DNA from: Butyrivibrio sp.
GTDB lineage: Bacteria > Bacillota_A > Clostridia > Lachnospirales > Lachnospiraceae
DNA length: 6,707 bases
Direction: 5' to 3'
NCBI GenBank assembly: GCA_024690635.1
Contig: JAILOW010000051.1
Span: 1 to 6,707 of the forward strand
Positions 1 through 5,036 of the stretch are shown here, piece by piece. The position numbers and the translations under genes are program-made. The notes beneath the pieces are model-generated. The model was not told where the DNA came from. It was given only the letters and a program-made list of their open reading frames with translations, and searched no databases. Position 1 is the first letter of the stretch. Each line of letters starts with the position of its first letter.

Positions 1-197
1 TGACACTAGAAAAAGCAAAACTAGTTTTATTAGTGCTTGTTTTTGCGGGTAGAATTGTGAAAAACAGAAAAACAGACACTAACTAAAATAATAATTTACT
101 GTTTTAGTGTTTGATTTCTGAATTTGTTATCGGGTAAATGATAAAACAGACACTAGAAATAATGAGAAGACATTATACTAGTGTCTGTTGTGTTTCT
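1..197. repeat. Tandem array of three imperfect inverted repeats, about 74 bp period
   Basis: This AT-rich non-coding stretch contains CACTA at 4-8, 77-81 and 151-155, each followed 27-28 bp later by its complement TAGTG at 31-35, 105-109 and 179-183. The left arms are 73 and 74 bp apart, and the two complete left arms share the longer core AAACAGACACTA (71-81 and 145-155, the first A-tract slightly longer). The right arm is best kept in the third unit (TAGTGTCTGTT). A separate 12-bp palindrome AAAACTAGTTTT lies at 17-28. The first unit begins at the window edge, so the array may continue to the left. The loops differ between units while the arms are kept. No coding region or convincing promoter was seen here. 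It could be a series of terminator hairpins, a cluster of protein binding sites, or a small repeat family. Confidence 0.7.
145..189 (-). terminator. Probable intrinsic terminator of the VTC-DUF4956-CotH operon
   Basis: Perfect 12-bp arms AACAGACACTAG (145-156) and CTAGTGTCTGTT (178-189) enclose a second 6-bp stem ATAATG/CATTAT (159-164 and 171-176) with a 6-nt loop, giving one long hairpin with a small internal bulge. It begins 9 nt after the kinase stop codon (198-200 on the minus strand). Read on the minus strand it is followed by a T-rich run (TTTTATCATTT). The stem is AT-rich for an intrinsic terminator. T-rich sequence also follows on the plus strand (191-215), so it might act in both directions. 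Confidence 0.6.
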
Positions 198-2330
198 TTA
201 TCGTCTTTTTTTGTATGTGGCTGCCACGAGGATTCCTGCCAGAAGGATCAGAATACTTGCGCCTGCGTAGATGTATTTTTCGTTAGAGGCAGAAGATGAG
301 CCCGGGAAATCCTGCGGGAAGTCCATTTTCTGTCCATCCTCCGGGCTACCTTGCTCGGTATTGCTGCCGGAATTGTTCTCTGAACTGTTGCCCGTATCAC
401 TGTCGGAACTGCTGTCGGGGCCGCCTCCCGGAAAGTCTCCGAAACCGCTATCTGATCTGCTGTCTGAATTGCTGTCGGAATCACTGTCGTTTCTGCCGGG
501 ACCACCTCCGGGGCCGCCTCCGCCACCCATGGAGCCCATGTCGCTTAAGTTTATAGAGGAGGCATCCACAAGGGCATCGGGATTTTCTTCCTGCTCTGCA
601 TCTGTGGAGCCGATGGTTCCGTCCAACTGTCCGCTGATGCTTTCGCATCTAAGTTCCACAAATGTTCTGATGGTATCCACAGCTGTTTCAAATTCTTCTG
701 TGGTGCAGAATTTGGTGGGATCCTTGTCCACATATTCGCTTATCATCTCATAAGTCTTGTCTATAAGATCTGTCAGATAACCGCTTTCGTAGAACTGTTC
801 CAAAAACTCGCTGTAATATTCATGATACAGCTCTGTGTATTCATCATTTGAGATGATCCAGGAGAACATGGGCCTGTCCGTATCTCCGTCTGTAATGGAC
901 AGAGGATTGTCTATGGGATCGTTTACGGCTCCGTCAGAGTCCTGAGCCTGGAAGGTTCCAAATGCCAGATTGTAATCCCAGGGAATCATGGACAAAAGCC
1001 CGTCATCTTCGTAGAGATAAAAATTGTGGATCATGCTGCCTGTGTAGCTGTCGCCGTTTACCACGAAATTGTGGACTACCATGTATCGCAGCACTTCATC
1101 TATATTAACGGCTTCTGCGATAGTGTCCGCATCGCCGGATGTAATACCTTCACTGAGAGTTTTCAGGGAACTAATCAGTCTTTTCTTATCTGCGGTAGTG
1201 ACTGTAGTTTTGGCACTCTCAAAAATTGCCGAGTAACTGTCTTCATCATCATCTGTATATTTCAGCTTGGAAGCGTCGCTTCCCATTCCAAAGCCGCCTT
1301 GGCCGCCACCTCCGGGAAATCCGCCTGAAAAATCAGAACGTTCGTTGCTTTCACTATCGGAATCGCCTCCGGGAAATCCCCCTGAAAAATCAGGCATTTC
1401 GCTGTTTTCACTATCGGAATCACCACCCGGAAATCCGCCGCCCGGGAAGTTACCGCCGGGACCGTCATTGCCGCCCGGGAAGTTACCACTTGGAGGCTGT
1501 GGCATGCCACCTTTACTATCCTTGCCGAAACTATCCTTGCCGGAACTATTCTTGTCGGAACTTTCATCTCCGGAACTGCTATCTCCGGAGCTCTCATCGC
1601 CGGATTCCTCACTATCGCCATCCTGTTCGAAGGGATTTTTAATTCCCATCTTTTCAAAATCCGCGTTTCTCATATCGAAGTCTCCGCCGTTTCCGCGGCC
1701 GCCGCCCATTGACATGGTGTCAGGCTTGTAGAGATCTCCGTAGTCACTTCCGTAATTTCTTTCAAGGAAAGAATCCTCAACAGCTTCCACTGCCAGGAAA
1801 AGTCCCCAGTCCTCGCCGTTTACGGTGACGTAGGTGTAGCTCACAAGAGGAGCATTGGCCCCAAACTCATTCATGAGAGTGTAGGTGAGATAGTCCTTCA
1901 TCATGGTGTAGTCCTGGATAAGGTTGTTGAGGCAGAGCTTATCAAGTCCGTAGTAGGTGTTGCTGTCCTGATAACTGTCAAACTCGATCTTCAGACTGTA
2001 CCTGTCACTGTCAAGCTGGGAAACAGTTGAAAGAGAAGTGTTTCCTTTGGCCCGAAGGCCCACATTTTTAATTGTTTCACCATCTATAGTCACATCAACT
2101 GCGGTGTATTTCTCGCTCTCCGCTGTTTCCAGAAAAGCATCCCAGTCATCGATGGAAATATCGATGGAATGCACGTAGCTGCTGTCAAATATCTTTTCCT
2201 CATATCCAAGACTTGAGGCGGCCTGCGCCGTTAATTCCATGGAGTCCTGCTTTAGGAAAAGACCTGTCACAAGCACCGCAATGATGGTTATTATGATGCA
2301 AATCCTGTCTATATTCTTGTTAGTTGTCAT
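198..2330 (-). CDS. CotH-family protein kinase, secreted and membrane-anchored, with Ser/Asp/Gly-rich segments
   Basis: A 710-residue protein of the CotH kinase family, atypical kinases known from the Bacillus spore coat, where CotH phosphorylates Ser-rich coat proteins. An N-terminal hydrophobic segment (about 8-26) with a possible cleavage site near AQAAS (35-39) indicates export. Family motifs run in order: LRAKGNTS (92-99), the LNNLIQDYTMMKDYL region (134-148), VNGEDWG (170-176), YGDLYK (197-202), NGDSY (425-429) and PWDYN (450-454). D427 and D452 match, by position and spacing, the two Asp residues reported as essential in Bacillus CotH (from memory, not aligned). A low-complexity insert (about 208-352) splits the domain, and a second Ser/Asp/Gly-rich linker (about 596-682) leads to a C-terminal membrane helix (685-705) and the tail KKRR. 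Most of the protein should therefore lie outside the cell. It is the last gene of the operon, 28 bp after the DUF4956 stop. The ribosome site (AAAAGG) is weaker than those upstream. The substrate is unknown; the protein's own Ser-rich segments are candidates. Confidence 0.92.
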   Translation of the reverse strand: MTTNKNIDRICIIITIIAVLVTGLFLKQDSMELTAQAASSLGYEEKIFDSSYVHSIDISIDDWDAFLETAESEKYTAVDVTIDGETIKNVGLRAKGNTSLSTVSQLDSDRYSLKIEFDSYQDSNTYYGLDKLCLNNLIQDYTMMKDYLTYTLMNEFGANAPLVSYTYVTVNGEDWGLFLAVEAVEDSFLERNYGSDYGDLYKPDTMSMGGGRGNGGDFDMRNADFEKMGIKNPFEQDGDSEESGDESSGDSSSGDESSDKNSSGKDSFGKDSKGGMPQPPSGNFPGGNDGPGGNFPGGGFPGGDSDSENSEMPDFSGGFPGGDSDSESNERSDFSGGFPGGGGQGGFGMGSDASKLKYTDDDEDSYSAIFESAKTTVTTADKKRLISSLKTLSEGITSGDADTIAEAVNIDEVLRYMVVHNFVVNGDSYTGSMIHNFYLYEDDGLLSMIPWDYNLAFGTFQAQDSDGAVNDPIDNPLSITDGDTDRPMFSWIISNDEYTELYHEYYSEFLEQFYESGYLTDLIDKTYEMISEYVDKDPTKFCTTEEFETAVDTIRTFVELRCESISGQLDGTIGSTDAEQEENPDALVDASSINLSDMGSMGGGGGPGGGPGRNDSDSDSNSDSRSDSGFGDFPGGGPDSSSDSDTGNSSENNSGSNTEQGSPEDGQKMDFPQDFPGSSSASNEKYIYAGASILILLAGILVAATYKKRR
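1321..1434 (-). repeat. Two tandem 57-bp units inside the kinase gene
   Basis: Units 1321-1377 and 1378-1434 align without gaps and begin with nearly the same bases (CCGCCTGAAAAATCAG versus CCCCCTGAAAAATCAG). Partial further copies flank them (about 1301-1320 and 1435-1450). They encode 19-residue repeats of the form GGFPGGDSDSE....DFS (residues 298-316 and 317-335). The copies differ mainly in the middle of the unit, as expected for an older duplication. The repeat lies in the low-complexity insert of the kinase domain, where changes in copy number would be tolerated. Confidence 0.85.
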
Positions 2331-2358
2331 ATTCTTAACCTTTTGAAAAAGATGCTGA

Positions 2359-3030
2359 TCATCCCATATATTCGCCGTTGTAGCTTACTAAAACCGCACT
2401 GTTTACACCGTCTATATCAGAAAGGATGTTTACAAACTCTGTGTTGTCGTCTTTAAGTCTTACTTCTGCGCTGATCTCAAGATTGCCCTTCTGGACGCTC
2501 TTACTCTTGATGACCATTCTCTGTACGCTCCTTTTTAAGTACTCAGTAGCCATGGCCTCAGCCTCATGTCCCTGGCAGTTAAGAACCACGATGTAAGGAG
2601 AAACGTGGGACTTTTTGTTTGCAAAGATAAGAAGGATGATGCCTATGATCACGCTTCCGAAGATGGCAAGAGGGATAAGCCCTGCTGCAAGAACGATACC
2701 TGCTGCGATTGACCAGAACAAAAATGCTATGTCCAGGGGCTCTTTTATTGCAGTTCTGAACCTTACGATGGACAGCGCGCCTACCATACCAAGGGAGAGA
2801 ACCACGTTACTGGTAACTGCAAGTATCACAAGAGTTGTGATCATGGTAAGTGCTATAAGTGTTGTGCCAAAGCTTGAGGAGTACATAACTCCCTGATAGG
2901 TCTTTTTATAGATCATAAAAATAAATAAACCGATACAGAAAGCCAGAAGAAGTGCAAGCCCCATATCCAGAAGGCTTATGCTTGTTACGTTCTCAAGAAA
3001 GCTTGATTTAAAGATGTCATTGAAAGTCAT
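2359..3030 (-). CDS. DUF4956 domain membrane protein
   Basis: A 223-residue integral membrane protein recognised as DUF4956 from its core motif GALSIVRFRTAIKEPLD (84-100), which lies between membrane segments. Hydrophobic segments fall at about 20-41, 54-88 (probably two passes or one long re-entrant stretch), 101-119 and 120-137. After NKK at 138-140 comes a soluble C-terminal domain of about 80 residues with alternating strands and a helix (IVVLNCQG, then VQRMVIKSKSV, then LEISAEVRL), suggestive of a small ferredoxin-like or ACT-like fold. The molecular function is not established. It lies 35 bp after the VTC stop and 28 bp before the kinase start, so translation and function are probably coupled to both. 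A clear AAGGAG ribosome site lies 8 nt before the ATG. By position, a channel or membrane partner for the polyphosphate polymerase is plausible, but that is inference. Confidence 0.9.
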   Translation of the reverse strand: MTFNDIFKSSFLENVTSISLLDMGLALLLAFCIGLFIFMIYKKTYQGVMYSSSFGTTLIALTMITTLVILAVTSNVVLSLGMVGALSIVRFRTAIKEPLDIAFLFWSIAAGIVLAAGLIPLAIFGSVIIGIILLIFANKKSHVSPYIVVLNCQGHEAEAMATEYLKRSVQRMVIKSKSVQKGNLEISAEVRLKDDNTEFVNILSDIDGVNSAVLVSYNGEYMG

Positions 3031-3065
3031 TTTATTTTCTCCTTTTTATAAAAACATTTGATTTA

Positions 3066-3770
3066 TCAGTATTCACCAAAGCCCCGCTCTATCATTGGAA
3101 GGCGGCAGGCTTCATATTTGGAAAAAGATCCGGCTTGGGAGTGGGGGAGCTGTACTGCATCCCTTATGATGTCCGGCAGGAATTCGTCCCACTTTACTTC
3201 CATGATGCAGGTTCCCTGCGCTGCGGGAAGCGTGATGCATTCCATATCCAAAAAGTCGGTACTTAGCATTCCCGTTCTGATGTTATAGTCCAGGGTGACT
3301 CTCACATTTCCGGGACCGTAGATAAAGGGCTCTCTTGTGTAGTCAACGATGGTCCGCGGCATCAGCCTCTCCGTCATCATTCGTGTATAGAGCTCTTTTA
3401 TCAGCTCGTTGTCTGAAGTGCCCATCCGGTTGATATCCCCTCGCAGGATCGATGAGGCCTCTTCACTTGTCAAAGGCGCCGATATCTTGGTTCCAAGCCC
3501 GCCGCATTTACATTTCTTTTCCAGATGTATCACGGAGGTATCGCCGTTGTAATATCTTATCCTGAACTTGGCTCTTCTGCTTACGCCGTTTTGCTTTTCA
3601 AAAAGAGCTTTGTCTGTGGGAGTGTCAAAATAGAGACTTCTTATAAGATATTTCCCATCCACTGCGTGTGGATCCGGCTTTGCGATGGCCCGCAGACGAT
3701 GCCTTATGGCTATCATGTCCGATGCGGTTATATCGTGCTTTAGTTCGTGTCTGTACTTAACAGCATCCAT
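3066..3770 (-). CDS. VTC-domain polyphosphate polymerase
   Basis: A 234-residue protein made up almost entirely of a VTC domain, the triphosphate-tunnel fold that in the yeast vacuolar transporter chaperone makes polyphosphate from ATP. Charged tunnel residues expected for the family are present: the ELKH motif near the start (9-12), KFRIR (68-72), LEKKCK (83-88), YTREPF (144-149), MEVKWDEF (190-197) and SFSKYEACR (215-223). These match in order the basic and acidic residues that line the active tunnel of yeast Vtc4, so the enzyme looks intact. It has no signal peptide or membrane helix and should act in the cytosol, probably held at the membrane by the DUF4956 protein. It lacks the SPX sensor domain and the membrane domain of the yeast proteins, as is usual for bacterial members. 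Its start is supported by a GGAAAGGA ribosome site 8 nt upstream, and it is the first gene of the operon. Confidence 0.9.
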   Translation of the reverse strand: MDAVKYRHELKHDITASDMIAIRHRLRAIAKPDPHAVDGKYLIRSLYFDTPTDKALFEKQNGVSRRAKFRIRYYNGDTSVIHLEKKCKCGGLGTKISAPLTSEEASSILRGDINRMGTSDNELIKELYTRMMTERLMPRTIVDYTREPFIYGPGNVRVTLDYNIRTGMLSTDFLDMECITLPAAQGTCIMEVKWDEFLPDIIRDAVQLPHSQAGSFSKYEACRLPMIERGFGEY

Positions 3771-3805
3771 TTTCTTTTCCTTTCCGCTTTTGCTTTACTG
3801 AGGTC

Positions 3806-3838
3806 ATTTTATTTAATGAACCTAAAATCAACCTAAAA
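3806..3838 (-). promoter_or_regulatory. Probable activator-dependent promoter of the VTC operon with an 11-bp-period direct repeat
   Basis: On the minus strand the sequence TTTTAGGTT occurs twice (3838-3830 and 3827-3819), exactly 11 bp apart, with similar flanks (GA, CA). A good -10 box TAAAAT lies 7 bp further on (3811-3806). The hexamer at the -35 position (AGGTTG) is poor and is covered by the repeats. That layout is typical of promoters activated by PhoB/OmpR-type response regulators, whose sites are direct repeats with an 11-bp period. Transcription would start near 3799, leaving an untranslated leader of about 28 nt. The repeat is seen directly; the regulator is inferred. An imperfect inverted repeat AGGTCATT/AATGAACCT (3801-3823) overlaps it. 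Confidence 0.5.
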
Positions 3839-3870
3839 GCGTTTATGAACTATTTGTGAATTGTTAATTA

Positions 3871-3899
3871 TGGACAAAGAGAAGTATGGAAGCTATCAT
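3871..3899 (+). promoter_or_regulatory. Promoter of the LacI-family regulator gene
   Basis: TGGACA (3871-3876, five of six matches to the -35 consensus) and TATCAT (3894-3899, five of six to the -10 consensus) are separated by 17 bp, the optimal spacing. Transcription would start near 3906, the first base of the operator-like palindrome at 3906-3921, giving a leader of about 40 nt. Confidence 0.65.
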
Positions 3900-3905
3900 A
3901 TTAGA

Positions 3906-3921
3906 AGGAAAACGATTTCCT
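3906..3921. promoter_or_regulatory. LacI-type operator at the regulator's own promoter
   Basis: AGGAAAACGATTTCCT is a near-perfect palindrome with the central CG typical of LacI/GalR-family sites. Its inner 14 bases differ by one base from the two perfect operators before glgP (GGAAAACGTTTTCC). It sits at the predicted transcription start of the regulator gene, so bound protein should block initiation, which points to autorepression. One mismatch may make it a weaker site than the two at glgP. Confidence 0.75.
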
Positions 3922-3946
3922 AATGATTTATTGAAAGGAAACATTC

Positions 3947-4936
3947 ATGGTTTCGATAAAAGATGTGGCAAAAGAGGCAGGAGTTGCCATTTCCACGGTT
4001 TCAAAGGTTTTAAACAATTACCCGAACGTAAGCGACAGAACCCGCCAAAAGGTAAATGAAGTGGTGGAGAGGCTTGGCTTTGTGCCAAACGCTGTTGCGG
4101 CTTCTCTTTCATCTAAAAAGACCGGAAGAGTAGCTCTTTTGATAAAGCTTGATCTGAACACTCAGGCCAGCGATGAGATCAGCATGCGTTACATTTCAGG
4201 TGCGGTGCACCGGGCAAAAGAGCTGCAGCTGGATGTGATCACAGTTTTCAGCTCCATGATAGAGGATATGGACGTTGCGGAAGTTACCGCCTACTTTGAA
4301 TCTCAGGGAATAAGGGGCATTATCGTTTACGGACTTACCACAGGGGATAAGGTCCTTCATGCTCTTATTAATAGCGGATATTTCAAGATCGTTGTGGTGG
4401 ATGCACCAATGGTGAACAGCACAACATCTTCCGTGGGTGTGGACAATGTTAAGGCTCAGTACGACATCGCCAAAAAGACCATTACCGAAAATAAATGTAA
4501 AAAGATACTGTATCTGTCCGGAGAAGGGGATGGATACGTGACCGCTGACAGACTCGCCGGCATTAAAAAGCTCTGTGATGAAAAGAATTACAAACTCACA
4601 GTCAGAAACGGAAAGTTCTCAGAGCTTCGTGCAAGAGAACTCACCATGCGCTTTGCAAAAAACAACGACTGCGTTGTGTGCGCATCGGACCTTATGGCCA
4701 TCGGAGCCATGAAGGCACTTATAGATATGGATATATTCCGTCCTGTTTGCGGATTCGACGGAATAATCCTCATGGGATATGTGGGCAAGCAGATGAACAC
4801 CGTAAAGCAGGATTTCGTAAAGATCTCCGAGACAGCCCTGGACGAACTTAACCGCCTTATGCAGGGCGAAGAGGGCCGTCGCGTGGTGATACCACATACG
4901 CTTGTGAGGATTAGGTATGAGGACGTCCTAATTTAG
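3947..4936 (+). CDS. LacI/GalR-family transcriptional regulator
   Basis: A 329-residue repressor of standard family length. The N-terminal helix-turn-helix (3-23, [21 protein letters not shown]) is followed by a hinge with the conserved PNAVAASL (47-54), whose L54 is the expected minor-groove lever at the central CG. The periplasmic-binding-protein-like sensor domain shows family landmarks: SVGVDN (162-167), the ADRLAGIKK stretch (200-208), [10 protein letters not shown] (245-254), CGFDGI (268-273), NTVKQDF (284-290) and [12 protein letters not shown] (315-326). A ribosome site AAAGGA lies 7 nt before the ATG. The three matching palindromes around this gene and glgP make it the likely repressor of both. 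The effector is not readable from sequence; a maltodextrin-derived sugar is a fair guess given the target. No terminator separates it from glgP, so some readthrough into glgP is likely. Confidence 0.94.
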   Translation: MVSIKDVAKEAGVAISTVSKVLNNYPNVSDRTRQKVNEVVERLGFVPNAVAASLSSKKTGRVALLIKLDLNTQASDEISMRYISGAVHRAKELQLDVITVFSSMIEDMDVAEVTAYFESQGIRGIIVYGLTTGDKVLHALINSGYFKIVVVDAPMVNSTTSSVGVDNVKAQYDIAKKTITENKCKKILYLSGEGDGYVTADRLAGIKKLCDEKNYKLTVRNGKFSELRARELTMRFAKNNDCVVCASDLMAIGAMKALIDMDIFRPVCGFDGIILMGYVGKQMNTVKQDFVKISETALDELNRLMQGEEGRRVVIPHTLVRIRYEDVLI

Positions 4937-4939
4937 TAC

Positions 4940-4968
4940 TTGCGGAAAACGTTTTCCTGTGATATTGT
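4940..4968 (+). promoter_or_regulatory. Promoter of glgP
   Basis: TTGCGG (4940-4945) and TATTGT (4963-4968) are 17 bp apart. A TG at 4960-4961 directly before the -10 box gives an extended -10 element that would compensate for the weak -35. The predicted start is near 4975, with a leader of about 62 nt before the glgP ATG. The spacer contains the first glgP operator. Confidence 0.6.
4944..4957. promoter_or_regulatory. LacI-type operator O1 of glgP
   Basis: GGAAAACGTTTTCC is a perfect 14-bp palindrome with a central CG. It lies between the -35 and -10 boxes of the predicted glgP promoter, where bound repressor would exclude RNA polymerase. It starts 7 bp after the stop codon of the regulator gene. 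The catabolite control protein CcpA binds similar CG-centred sites, but those usually end in TG/CA rather than GG/CC, so the local LacI protein is the better candidate. Confidence 0.85.
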
Positions 4969-4982
4969 ATTTACATGGAGAA

Positions 4983-4998
4983 CGGAAAACGTTTTCCG
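4983..4998. promoter_or_regulatory. LacI-type operator O2 of glgP
   Basis: CGGAAAACGTTTTCCG is a perfect 16-bp palindrome with the same 14-bp core as O1. Its centre is 40 bp downstream of the O1 centre, close to four helical turns, so two dimers would bind on roughly the same face of the DNA. It begins about 8 bp after the predicted transcription start and could block early elongation. Confidence 0.85.
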
Positions 4999-5036
4999 AA
5001 AAATATCAACAATTTAAAAATGAGAGGAGAAACACA

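Noticed and set aside
1..197. CRISPR array
   Set aside because: The repeated element is an inverted repeat with a 73-74 bp period and imperfect copies, not a 25-40 bp near-identical direct repeat with unique spacers of constant size.
271..753. Plus-strand open frame of 160 codons rich in Ser, Pro and Leu
   Set aside because: It is the antisense of the Ser/Asp/Gly-rich end of the kinase gene. The repeated low-complexity codons keep several frames open; there is no ribosome site and the composition mirrors the sense strand.
1267..1731. Plus-strand open frame of 154 codons with repeated PPGNPPEKS-like units
   Set aside because: The repeats are the complement of the 57-bp units in the kinase gene. 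No promoter or ribosome site supports it.
3870..3923. A 17-codon open frame (starts MDKEKYGSYH) upstream of the regulator, a possible leader peptide
   Set aside because: It has no ribosome site, begins inside the predicted -35 box and spans the -10 box and operator, so it would start before the predicted transcript does.
4920..4929. Palindrome AGGACGTCCT just before the glgP operators, a possible third operator
   Set aside because: It shares only the central ACGT with the operator core, lies inside the last codons of the regulator gene and is short enough to be chance.
4944..4998. CcpA catabolite-response (cre) sites
   Set aside because: The palindromes resemble cre sites in their CG centre, but the GG/CC ends and the matching copy at the adjacent regulator's own promoter favour the local LacI protein. 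Not fully excluded.
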